Made by a program: the position numbers and the translations under genes
Notes under the pieces: model-generated
What the model saw: the letters and a program-made list of their open reading frames with translations, nothing else
Databases searched by the model: none
Told to the model about the DNA's origin: nothing
Assembly: GCA_017547085.1 (NCBI GenBank)
Contig: JAFYQM010000045.1
Span: 1 to 61,750, forward strand
Source of the DNA: Oscillibacter sp.
Lineage (GTDB): Bacteria; Bacillota; Clostridia; Oscillospirales; Oscillospiraceae
Reading direction: 5' to 3'
Length of the DNA stretch: 61,750 nt
Shown here: piece after piece, positions 25,160-33,095 of the stretch
How the letters are laid out: each line of letters begins with the position of its first letter
How positions within the stretch are numbered: position 1 is the first letter of the stretch

Positions 25160-26013
25160 AAACTTCTCCTTTTCGCAAAGTGCTTCTGTACCTGTGCTGC
25201 CGCAAAGTTGATCAGCAGCGTCAGCACCATCAGGATAGCGGCAATGGCAAAGGCCACGCCGAATTCGCCTTGTTCCTTGGCGTACACATAAAGAGCAACT
25301 GTCAGGGTAGCGCCGGGTGCCTGCAGACCGTCGATGATGCCGTTCAGAGCGTGGGCAAAACCTGCGGAGTACAGCAATGCGGCGGATTCACCCAGAATGC
25401 GGCCCACAGACAAGATGCAGCCGGTGATGACGCCGTCCACACAACCGGGCAGGACAACGGTTCGGACAACTTTCCACTTGCCTGCGCCAAGACCGAATGC
25501 ACCCTCTCGATAGGACTGAGGCACAGTCTTCAGACTCTCCTGCGTGGTGCGCATAATGGTAGGCAGGTTCATAATAACCAAGGTCAGCGCGCCCGCCATC
25601 AGGCAAGTTCCCATATTATTGGAAAACAGCAGCATACCCACCAGACCATAGATGATGGAGGGGATGCCGGACAGCGTTTCTGCGGCATATTCGATGGCAC
25701 CCACAAGCTTCTTGTTAGAAGCATACTCTGTCAGATAGATAGCAGCTCCCACGCCCAGAGGTAACACAATGAGCAGTGTCGCAATGACGATGTAGAGCGT
25801 ATTCAGAATGTCAGGCAGGATACCGATACGCTCCGTCAGATAGCTGGGGCTGGTTGACAGCAGCTCCCATGTGATGTTTGGGATGCCCTTTGCCAGTACA
25901 TAGACCAGCAGAAACAGCACCAGAGCTGCAGTTAGTCCGCCAGACAGAAGCATAACGGCTTTCATACGGGTTTCATAGTGCTTCCGTTTCACAGATAACG
26001 ATTGATTCAGCAT
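25156..26013 (-). CDS. pstA: Phosphate ABC transporter permease PstA
   Basis: 285 residues, six membrane helices, and the permease EAA-type loop ([19 protein letters not shown]). Begins 3 bp after pstC. Forms the membrane channel with PstC. Confidence 0.95.
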   Translation of the reverse strand: MLNQSLSVKRKHYETRMKAVMLLSGGLTAALVLFLLVYVLAKGIPNITWELLSTSPSYLTERIGILPDILNTLYIVIATLLIVLPLGVGAAIYLTEYASNKKLVGAIEYAAETLSGIPSIIYGLVGMLLFSNNMGTCLMAGALTLVIMNLPTIMRTTQESLKTVPQSYREGAFGLGAGKWKVVRTVVLPGCVDGVITGCILSVGRILGESAALLYSAGFAHALNGIIDGLQAPGATLTVALYVYAKEQGEFGVAFAIAAILMVLTLLINFAAAQVQKHFAKRRSL

Positions 26014-26016
26014 AGA

Positions 26017-26883
26017 TTACTCCTTTTCCCGCTTGAGGAAGAAGTTCAGCGCGGCATTGATGAGCATGATGAACAGGAACAATACCAGTGCGATAGAAAA
26101 CAGCGCCTGCCGCTGCAGACCACCGGAATAAGAAATCTCGCTGGACACGGCGGTGGTCAAGAAACGGACGCTCTGGAAAATGGAGTTTGGCATATTGGCA
26201 GCGTTGCCTGCCACCATCATGACTGCCATGGCCTCGCCAATGGCGCGGCCAACGCCCAGCACCACGGCGGCAGCGATTCCGCTTTTGGCTGCGGGGACGG
26301 AAACCCGGAAATAGGTCTCAACAGGCGTTGCACCTAGTGCAAGGGATGCGTCCTCGTATTCCTTGGGGACAGCGTCCAATGCAGTGATGGACATTTTGAT
26401 GATGGAGGGCAAAATCATGATGGCCAGCACAATGATGGCTGCTAAGAGGCTTGCACCGTCCGGCACGCTGAACAGCTTGCGGATACCGGGAACCAGTATC
26501 AGCATACCAACCAGACCATAGACCACGGAAGGGATGCCCGCCAGCAGGCTGACAGCAGACTGCATCGTCGATTTCACCTTAGGAGAAGCCAGCTTGGAAA
26601 GATACACAGCAGTCATGAAGCCGATAGGCACACCGATTACGATGGCTCCCGCAGTTCCGTAAATGCTGGTCAGAATGAAGGGCAGAATGCCGTACTTCGG
26701 TTCCTCTGCCGTGGATGCCCATTCTTTGCCGAACAGGAAATCGATCAAACCGATCTCACGAATGGCAGGAATGCCGGAGATGACCAAGTATACAGTGATC
26801 AGCAGAACACAGCCGACGGTGATCAGACCCAGCAACAGAAAGATTCCATGGATCACTTTTTCTATGAATTGATTTTTTCTCAT
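26017..26883 (-). CDS. pstC: Phosphate ABC transporter permease PstC
   Basis: 288 residues, six membrane helices, coupling loop ASLALGATPVETYFRVSVP. Separated from pstS by 64 bp holding a stable hairpin, the usual way of keeping binding-protein mRNA in excess. Confidence 0.95.
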   Translation of the reverse strand: MRKNQFIEKVIHGIFLLLGLITVGCVLLITVYLVISGIPAIREIGLIDFLFGKEWASTAEEPKYGILPFILTSIYGTAGAIVIGVPIGFMTAVYLSKLASPKVKSTMQSAVSLLAGIPSVVYGLVGMLILVPGIRKLFSVPDGASLLAAIIVLAIMILPSIIKMSITALDAVPKEYEDASLALGATPVETYFRVSVPAAKSGIAAAVVLGVGRAIGEAMAVMMVAGNAANMPNSIFQSVRFLTTAVSSEISYSGGLQRQALFSIALVLFLFIMLINAALNFFLKREKE

Positions 26884-26889
26884 AAATCA

Positions 26890-26940
26890 TTTCCTCGTGC
26901 CGATAAGCGGCGGCCATTTTCGTAGCCGTCGCTCATCGCG
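26890..26940 (-). other. Intercistronic hairpin between pstS and pstC
   Basis: On the minus strand CGATGAGCG-ACGGC pairs with GCCGC-CGCTTATCG around a short A-rich loop, with no T tract. It probably protects the pstS message from 3' decay or dampens readthrough. Confidence 0.55.
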
Positions 26941-26947
26941 TTTTGTT

Positions 26948-27754
26948 TCAGTTGGCGGGAACCACACCGGCAGCGGAGATAATCTCGTTTGCGTCGGCAG
27001 AAGTGATGTAGGTGAAGAATTTAAATGCTGCGTCACTCAGTTCACCATCAGTCTTGGTCACCAGCACGAAGGGGCGCTGCACCACATAGCTGCCGTCCTT
27101 GATCGTTTCCTCGGTGGCGGCAACACCATCCACAGTCAGAGCCTTGACGGAGTCCTTCACAGAGGCCACAGAGGCATAGCCGATGGCAGCGGGATTTTGG
27201 GAAACGGTGGTGATAACATCGCCGGTGGAGGTCAGCTCCTGACGGTACTGGCAGATGTCCTCAGTGTCAGTGATGGACTCGAAGCCGTCACGGGTACCGG
27301 AACCGGCCTCGCGGCCGATCAGCACGATCTCGCTATCGTTACCGCCCACATCAGACCAGTTGACAATCTCGCCGGTGTAGATCTTGGCGATGGTTTCCAG
27401 ACTCAGGTCGGAAACGGGGTTCTCGGGGTTGACGATGATGGCGATGCCGTCATAGGCCAGAACAGTTGCCCCCAGACCGGTTTCCTTTTCCTCTGCTTTC
27501 AGGTCGCGGGAGGACAGGCCGATGTCGCAGCGGCCTTCCTGTACAGCTTTGATGCCGGAGCCGGAGCCGGTGGGATTGTAAGTAAAGGAAATGCCGGTCT
27601 CATTCTGGAAGGATTCACCCAGTGCGCCAATCACCTTTTCCATGGAGGTGGAGCCGTCAGTAGTGACAGAGCCAGCCTCTTCTTTGCTACCGCAGCCGGT
27701 CAGAACAGACAGAGCCAGAACGGCAGTCATCATCAGAGCAAAAATTTTTTTCAT
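26948..27754 (-). CDS. pstS: Phosphate-binding lipoprotein
   Basis: 268 residues with a lipoprotein signal (SVLTGCGSK, Cys21 lipidated) and a PBP-like phosphate-binding fold; the ligand loops DGSTSMEKVI and REAGSGTRDGF are typical of PstS. AAAGGAG precedes the ATG. First gene of the pst-pho operon. Confidence 0.95.
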   Translation of the reverse strand: MKKIFALMMTAVLALSVLTGCGSKEEAGSVTTDGSTSMEKVIGALGESFQNETGISFTYNPTGSGSGIKAVQEGRCDIGLSSRDLKAEEKETGLGATVLAYDGIAIIVNPENPVSDLSLETIAKIYTGEIVNWSDVGGNDSEIVLIGREAGSGTRDGFESITDTEDICQYRQELTSTGDVITTVSQNPAAIGYASVASVKDSVKALTVDGVAATEETIKDGSYVVQRPFVLVTKTDGELSDAAFKFFTYITSADANEIISAAGVVPAN

Positions 27755-27847
27755 GTTTCATATCTCCTTTCGAGAGTTCGGTTTCTGTTGTTTGCTTGGT
27801 ACAGTTATCAGTTTAGAAACCGTATGTAAAATGAAAAAGACATGGTA

Positions 27848-27867
27848 TGTCAAATTTAGGTCAAATT
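27848..27867 (-). promoter_or_regulatory. Candidate PhoP box upstream of pstS
   Basis: On the minus strand AATTTGAC occurs twice at exactly 11 bp (plus 27849-27856 and 27860-27867); the downstream copy includes a TTGACA that serves as -35. Eleven-bp-spaced direct repeats on the coding side are how PhoP/PhoB sites look. A good -10 is not evident, fitting activator dependence. Confidence 0.55.
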
Positions 27868-27945
27868 GTGTTGTGTGACTTCATGAAAAGGGTAGCTATT
27901 CTTCCGTTGATGTGGTATGTTGTCTTGCTAAAGGAGGCGAGACAC

Positions 27946-28260
27946 ATGACGGAATTGCTGAAAACACTGTACTGGAATCTCTACACACCATATATAAACG
28001 GAGAAACAGAGCAAGAACTGGATACTTGCCACAAACAGCTCATAGATGTTCTGGGCAAACCGGAGCGCAAACTGGTTCTGCGAATTATCGACGGTAAAGA
28101 TCGATTGGCAGACGAAATCGGTTTGGATAGCTTCATCTTTGGCTTCAAACTGGCAACACAGTTGGCACATGAATTGAAAAAGTACGACGGACACCTTCGC
28201 AGCGAACAAACCGCTGATGAAGATGTCCGTTGTTCAATTTTATTAGAGGAGGAAGATTGA
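27946..28260 (+). CDS. Small DUF6809-like protein
   Basis: 104 residues, soluble, mostly helical (LLKTLYWNLYTPYI ... PERKLVLRIIDGKDRLADEI ... DSFIFGFKLATQLAHEL). The pattern resembles the small DUF6809 family of Clostridia; function unknown. The frame opens at 27847, but AAAGGAGG (27930-27937) selects the ATG at 27946. It is 2 bp from the next gene, so both are cotranscribed, divergent from pstS. Confidence 0.65.
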   Translation: MTELLKTLYWNLYTPYINGETEQELDTCHKQLIDVLGKPERKLVLRIIDGKDRLADEIGLDSFIFGFKLATQLAHELKKYDGHLRSEQTADEDVRCSILLEEED

Positions 28261-28262
28261 TT

Positions 28263-28952
28263 ATGAAAAAGAAAGACTTTGCGCTGGGTATCCTGTGCGG
28301 TGCCATGCTGTTTAGCGGAGCCACTGCCGCGGCCGCAGGCATCACAGCAGAACCAACCTGGCAGAATATCTATGTGGACGGAGAACGAGTGTCTATGACG
28401 GCGTACAACATTGCTGGTTCAAACTATGTAAAACTGCGAGACATCGGAAAAGAAGTCGGCTTCAATGTGTACTGGCAGGATGGCGTCCAGATCGACACAG
28501 ATGCACCATACACTGGAGTTGCACCGGTGCAGGAAGCAGACGAACTGCCAACCATTGAAGAAATCCGCCAGGAGATGATCCGGTGCATCAACGAAGTCCG
28601 TAGAGAGAACGGTGTCTCTGAACTAACCGTCAACCAGTCCCTCATGGATGCGGCGCAGAAATGTTCCTCCATGCTGAACACATCCCATAAAAACAAAGAA
28701 GAGTGCCTGACTGTCGCAGCCTGCGGCTATCCCCATGGATTCGGCTCCAACCTCACGGTCCTGGTCGGAACAGGGATGAACCGAATCGCAGAGAAAGCAG
28801 TCACTAACTGGGTGAACTCGCCCGGTCACTTCGAAACGATGGTCAACGCAGCCTGTGATACCCTCGGCGTCGGCGTCACCATCGATAACAGCAGGGTCTT
28901 CTGCTACATGATGGTGGGACACCCCAACGCCTATAATCCCTACGGTCCGTAA
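28263..28952 (+). CDS. Secreted CAP-domain protein
   Basis: 229 residues. Signal peptide at residues 1-24 (FALGILCGAMLFSGATAAAA), then a short copper-amine-oxidase-N-like segment (about 35-80: IYVDGERVSMTAYNIAGSNY, KLRDIGKEVGF) and a CAP/SCP domain (about 95-225: MIRCINEVRRENG, WVNSPGHFETMV, GVGVTIDNS). GAGGAGG precedes the ATG at 28263. Bacterial CAP proteins are extracellular; their substrates are mostly unknown. Confidence 0.88.
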   Translation: MKKKDFALGILCGAMLFSGATAAAAGITAEPTWQNIYVDGERVSMTAYNIAGSNYVKLRDIGKEVGFNVYWQDGVQIDTDAPYTGVAPVQEADELPTIEEIRQEMIRCINEVRRENGVSELTVNQSLMDAAQKCSSMLNTSHKNKEECLTVAACGYPHGFGSNLTVLVGTGMNRIAEKAVTNWVNSPGHFETMVNAACDTLGVGVTIDNSRVFCYMMVGHPNAYNPYGP

Positions 28953-28960
28953 TCAGACTA

Positions 28961-28997
28961 AAAGCTGCGGCTGGTTCTGAGGAGCCAGTCGCAGCTT
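28961..28997 (+). terminator. Hairpin after the CAP gene
   Basis: AAAGCTGCGGCTGG / CCAGTCGCAGCTTT with one mismatch. A short T run is part of the stem. It probably ends the CAP transcript and shields the convergent gene. Confidence 0.7.
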
Positions 28998-29001
28998 TGG
29001 G

Positions 29002-29874
29002 TCAAGGCATCAAATATTCCTTTCTGACCCGATACCGACATACGCCATAGCCGGAATCAGACCGTTCCATGATCTCCTGCGGGATCATTTTCAGATGCTT
29101 GCGACCAAAACTGGTGTTGCCAAAGAAGGCGTCAAAGTTTGCCACAGGCAGTACCACCCAATCGGAATCCTCCGGTTTGTTGGCCTTATAGTAGCAGATC
29201 AGCGTTGGGATCACCTCTGGCGGCATTCCCTTCGGCGTTATCCGCCCAATCCGGTTCTCTAACTCTGGAGAGAGCGATACTTCGTCTTGCCGCAGCGGTC
29301 CCAGTTCCAGCGCATCGGCAATGGCATCGTCAAAGCGCATGATCCATTGGCCCTTTGTGCCTGGAGAAAAAATCGGCGTCTGGAACTGGATGACTTTCTT
29401 TCGCCATGCCGCATCAAAGCCTTTCTGAATCAAAAGACATTTATCCTGTGCGGATTTGCTGGTCACATCGAGATGGGCGAATACAAAATCCGCAATATTG
29501 TGGACATGGCGATAAAACCAGCCGCCACCATGCTCGTCCACCAGTTCCGGGAACTCACTATGAAGCGCTCTGAAATCCGACTGGAATTGCCACGCCTCTT
29601 TGGGCGTGGCTTTTTTGCTGTCTGGAATACTGCACCATGCACACAGCGCACGGCGGGCATGGTCAATATTCTCCCGTGGTGATGCAACCAGAGACCCATC
29701 CTCTGTGTGGAACAGGTAGCCTCTTGTGAGGATCGTCAGCACACGGGACAGCCCCTCGAAGTCCATCAGGGTGTCAAAGGTGAATCGTCCCATGTAGGTG
29801 GTATCCCTTTTGCTTACAGCGGTGTAATCCACCGGCTTTGTATAGGCCTGAAATTCTTTCCATTCGTTCAGCAT
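29002..29874 (-). CDS. Unknown 290-residue partner of the polymerase-like protein
   Basis: I do not recognise a family. It is soluble, mixed alpha/beta, Trp- and His-rich in places (EHGGGWFYRHVHNIADFVFAHLD in two overlapping stretches, RFDDAIADALELG), and ends in a basic segment (YGVCRYRVRKEYLMP). Its ATG follows the polymerase stop after a single base (TGATATG), so it is translationally coupled and probably works in the same complex or process. Candidate roles are a subunit, a template-binding factor or a regulator. Confidence 0.7.
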   Translation of the reverse strand: MLNEWKEFQAYTKPVDYTAVSKRDTTYMGRFTFDTLMDFEGLSRVLTILTRGYLFHTEDGSLVASPRENIDHARRALCAWCSIPDSKKATPKEAWQFQSDFRALHSEFPELVDEHGGGWFYRHVHNIADFVFAHLDVTSKSAQDKCLLIQKGFDAAWRKKVIQFQTPIFSPGTKGQWIMRFDDAIADALELGPLRQDEVSLSPELENRIGRITPKGMPPEVIPTLICYYKANKPEDSDWVVLPVANFDAFFGNTSFGRKHLKMIPQEIMERSDSGYGVCRYRVRKEYLMP

Positions 29875-29875
29875 A

Positions 29876-32800
29876 TCAGGCCTCCTTCACAAGCACATTG
29901 CTCTCGATCTGGTCGATCAGCAGTTCCCACAGTAAATCTCGCTTTCCCAGAGCCACCACATACTGGATCGCAAGCCCGGGCCGCACGATCCGCTTCAGCA
30001 GCCTGCGGCATTCCCTGGACACGGCGGCACGGTAAGTTTCGGATAAAGGCTTTTCCGCATAGGCTCGCATCATGGCGGTGAATGCGGCAGAATCTGTCTC
30101 ACGGTACAGATACTTTCGCTCCCGCGCCGTATTTTCATCGTCAACGTCGCAGACCAGATCTCCAAGGATGCGGTAGCCGCCATGACGGAAATCAGCAAGC
30201 AGATCGTAATAGTCCTCTGCTTCCGGCAACCGTTTCGTCAGAAACGCTTCCCGCTCTGTCTCGTCCATCAGATGCCAGGATTCCGCCCGAATCATTTGCC
30301 GCAGTTCGGAAATTCGCTCCGGCTCCATCTGCTGGAACAGTGCGTACAGTTCGTCCGCATCGTAAATGTCTTCCTGTCCTCTGGAATAGAGGATACGCTC
30401 GATGTCCCTCTTTCGCTGTTGGTCCTTGATGGGAACCCGACAGGCCCGGATGCGGGAGAGACAGGCTTCGTAATCTTTCAGGAGTGCAGAAACAGAAGAA
30501 AGTGTTTTTCTGTCCAGCCGATCTTTCCAGTCCGACTTCTGGGCGAACGCAAACAACTCGCTGTCCTCTGCGGGACGCGGTTTGATTTTCGGTGTATTTT
30601 TCTTTAGCTGCAGAGCCAGATACGGGAGCCGCTCCACATGGGAGTCCACCTGTTCCCAGTCAGTCTTGTCAAAGAATGCTTTCAACTTCTGCTGATGGGT
30701 GGGTTCATACCAGACACGGCGCTCCTCTGCGTCCTCGATCAGCTTTTTATATTGCAGGAACGCAGTTCGTTTTACCGTCCGTGTTCCAAGATACTCGGTA
30801 AGGTCGGGACGGATACCGGTCTTGGCCGCGTCGATTTCCAGACCGGTGAGGATGGCCAGTGTCTCTGTTTCTCTCTGGCAGCGCCGCTTTTCTTCCGCAT
30901 CAGAGTTTTCATTGTAGGCGATGATGCTGCGATCCAGGGCTGCGTTGCAGATCTGACCCACGCGGGAGGAAAAGGTGTCGCGGACAACCTCAAATCGGGC
31001 ATGCCAGTTATTAGCGTCTCTGTTGTGGGAGGAAAGCGCGGGGATTTTTAGGAACGGGAGATTGACGGAGTTGGAGAGCATCCCGTATTCCTCGTACTGG
31101 TAGTTCTTTCTGACGCAGGCGTTCAGAATCGGATCCGAGATAGTCTTGATCATGTCGCCATCATAGTCGGCACCACTCAGCCGCTCCGCTGCCAGAGATT
31201 CAGCGGACACCATCACCACATCTGTAAGATGACCAAGATAAGTATTCCGTAGCTCATCGTCCGTAGGGTAAACGGAAAGCTGCAGCTCTTCATTTCTGGC
31301 AATGTGGGGATTACGAAGAAGCGTGCAGTTGTCCCCGTGGGTGTATGCGGCACCGGGGGCAAAGAAACTGTTTTCCGCAAACGAGCTTGCCGGAAGGTTC
31401 TGATAAAACCACCGTTGCTCTGGCGTTGGCAAAACGCTTTCATAAACCAAAGGACGCATGAGCGCAAACAAGTCTCCGGAGAGGTATCGGTTATCTCCCG
31501 CAACGATCAGACGGCCAATGGAATACTGCTTTAGAATCTTTTCCGCCGCAGCATCCAACTGTTTTGTGTAGATAGGTTCGTGGATGAATAAAGGATTCTT
31601 TTGCAGGACGCTGGCGAGAATGTACTCCCGACTCTTGTTGAACAGCGTCCGTTTGCTCAGGGACTCCAGAAAATAGTCGCGGCGGAACTGATCATTAGCA
31701 CAGAAGTTGTAATAGGCCAGCTCCGTCTCCTTCGTCAGCCAGTGTCTGGGATCGGAGGCCGGACTGACTTTCCAGCCATCCGGCAGATCGGCAGGCCGGA
31801 ACTCGTCAGCCTCCATGGATACGGTGGAGAGGAACTGATAATTGAGTTCCGTATGCGTCTCCGGTTTTTCCTTACCGACATTGGTGATGTACAGAGCGTG
31901 ATTATATTTGGAGAAAGCCTTCCAGTAGTCATCCCAGGACATCCGGTTATCCCGCAACCAGCCATATCCCTTGAACTGGCTTTTGGTGAGAATGATATCC
32001 ACACTGTCCACGGGATGATTCTTTCCCCAGATGTCCTGAATCACCTGCGTACCGGTCCTTTTGAAAAAATCTTTGAAATCCACCTGATGCAGCATTCCCT
32101 TGACATAGGGCATGCGGATCTGGAACGAGGTATGAATGTGCTGACCGCAGTAGACCTTGTCAATGACTGCCGCGTATTCCCTGGAGATCAAACCCACGCC
32201 GTCAAAGCAGGTGGTCGTGATATCCTCGATGGTTTCAACACGGTGATACTTCCGCATAGCAGCGTTGCTGCCGTCGTCCCGCACGGTGATGACGGGAGTA
32301 TGGTCAACTTTGTTGATGGGGTTATCGATGACGATAACCCGGTGGCGTTTCTCGATTCGGACACCATCGATCCGCACACCGCTGGAGAGCATCAAACCGT
32401 TGTAGGCATAGAGTTTACTCAGCTGACACCATTCAATTTTCATGTCCAGCATGATGCGGCGGCGCACTTCCTCATAAACATCCTCACGGATAAAAGACAG
32501 TCTCGCCTGACGGCTCATGCTGCCGGAACGCTCAAAAGCAAGATAGCGGTGCTCTCCGGAACCGAAGTTCAGGCAGACACCTTCCGGGCGGAACATGTCC
32601 TCTGCCTTCCGCTGGCGCTCTCTATACTTCGCGGTGCCGCTGCGGTCAAAGATGTTTTCAAAATTCATGTAGAAGATGACATCCGCCAAATCTTCGACCA
32701 GACGGTTCTGCCTGGATGACGTATAGGTGCCGCCACGCAGGACACACATGGCCTGATAGAACAGTGCGTTGTCGTCCTGCTCATGGAGAGCGGAAACGGA

Positions 32801-32920
32801 CTTACATCTTTCGGTAGCTCTCTGGTTTAGATGAAAGCGGTAGACACCATCCACTTCTCTGGCGTGGCTGATAACTGCTCTTGCGGATAGTTCGTAGATC
32901 CTGTATTTCTGCTGCGGCAT
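29876..32920 (-). CDS. RdRP/YonO-like double-psi-barrel RNA polymerase candidate
   Basis: 1,014 residues. At residues 582-590 the sequence SGADYDGDM carries DxDGD (Asp585, Asp587, Asp589), the Mg-binding motif of double-psi-barrel RNA polymerases and in the surrounding wording (SG-D-DGD) closest to eukaryotic RdRP/QDE-1 and phage YonO. About 50 residues earlier LLRNPHIARNEELQL resembles the RNP-x-HPGD segment of the cellular RdRPs, and AGDNRYLSGDLFALMRPL (about 475) fits the first barrel. The N-terminal 350 and C-terminal 350 residues are unfamiliar. AAAGGAGG selects the ATG at 32920 rather than a GTG at 32929. Family membership is by motif; whether it copies DNA or RNA cannot be told. Confidence 0.75.
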   Translation of the reverse strand: MPQQKYRIYELSARAVISHAREVDGVYRFHLNQRATERCKSVSALHEQDDNALFYQAMCVLRGGTYTSSRQNRLVEDLADVIFYMNFENIFDRSGTAKYRERQRKAEDMFRPEGVCLNFGSGEHRYLAFERSGSMSRQARLSFIREDVYEEVRRRIMLDMKIEWCQLSKLYAYNGLMLSSGVRIDGVRIEKRHRVIVIDNPINKVDHTPVITVRDDGSNAAMRKYHRVETIEDITTTCFDGVGLISREYAAVIDKVYCGQHIHTSFQIRMPYVKGMLHQVDFKDFFKRTGTQVIQDIWGKNHPVDSVDIILTKSQFKGYGWLRDNRMSWDDYWKAFSKYNHALYITNVGKEKPETHTELNYQFLSTVSMEADEFRPADLPDGWKVSPASDPRHWLTKETELAYYNFCANDQFRRDYFLESLSKRTLFNKSREYILASVLQKNPLFIHEPIYTKQLDAAAEKILKQYSIGRLIVAGDNRYLSGDLFALMRPLVYESVLPTPEQRWFYQNLPASSFAENSFFAPGAAYTHGDNCTLLRNPHIARNEELQLSVYPTDDELRNTYLGHLTDVVMVSAESLAAERLSGADYDGDMIKTISDPILNACVRKNYQYEEYGMLSNSVNLPFLKIPALSSHNRDANNWHARFEVVRDTFSSRVGQICNAALDRSIIAYNENSDAEEKRRCQRETETLAILTGLEIDAAKTGIRPDLTEYLGTRTVKRTAFLQYKKLIEDAEERRVWYEPTHQQKLKAFFDKTDWEQVDSHVERLPYLALQLKKNTPKIKPRPAEDSELFAFAQKSDWKDRLDRKTLSSVSALLKDYEACLSRIRACRVPIKDQQRKRDIERILYSRGQEDIYDADELYALFQQMEPERISELRQMIRAESWHLMDETEREAFLTKRLPEAEDYYDLLADFRHGGYRILGDLVCDVDDENTARERKYLYRETDSAAFTAMMRAYAEKPLSETYRAAVSRECRRLLKRIVRPGLAIQYVVALGKRDLLWELLIDQIESNVLVKEA

Positions 32921-32946
32921 CCTCGTCACCTCCTTTGTGTGTTCTC

Positions 32947-32974
32947 ATTGTATCATATCGTGATTCAAAAGCAA
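32947..32974 (-). promoter_or_regulatory. Candidate promoter of the polymerase-like gene
   Basis: Minus strand TTGCTT (32969-32974), 16 bp, TACAAT (32947-32952), about 20 bp before the ribosome site. It would be read by the host polymerase. Confidence 0.5.
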
Positions 32975-32983
32975 TATGGAAAC

Positions 32984-33017
32984 TGCTCCCACAATTTTGC
33001 GGGAGCTTTATCTTTTT
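32984..33017 (+). terminator. Attenuator-like hairpin before the ATPase gene
   Basis: GCTCCC, loop, GGGAGC, then TTTATCTTTTT, reading rightward. It lies between the divergent promoters and the rightward mobilization genes, so it would stop rightward transcription unless bypassed, or insulate those genes. Confidence 0.55.
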
Positions 33018-33035
33018 GCGAAGGAGGAACAGAAA

Positions 33036-33095
33036 ATGATCAACACACAGATAAAACATTTTACGAAAAACAAGGGAACGGAGGATAACGAATGA
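33036..33095 (+). CDS. 19-residue leader ORF coupled to the ATPase gene
   Basis: Encodes MINTQIKHFTKNKGTEDNE. A full AAGGAGG (33021-33027) lies 8 bases upstream, and the stop codon overlaps the next start (ATGA at 33092-33095). It probably couples translation of the ATPase to an upstream ribosome; a role for the peptide itself is not excluded. Confidence 0.55.
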   Translation: MINTQIKHFTKNKGTEDNE

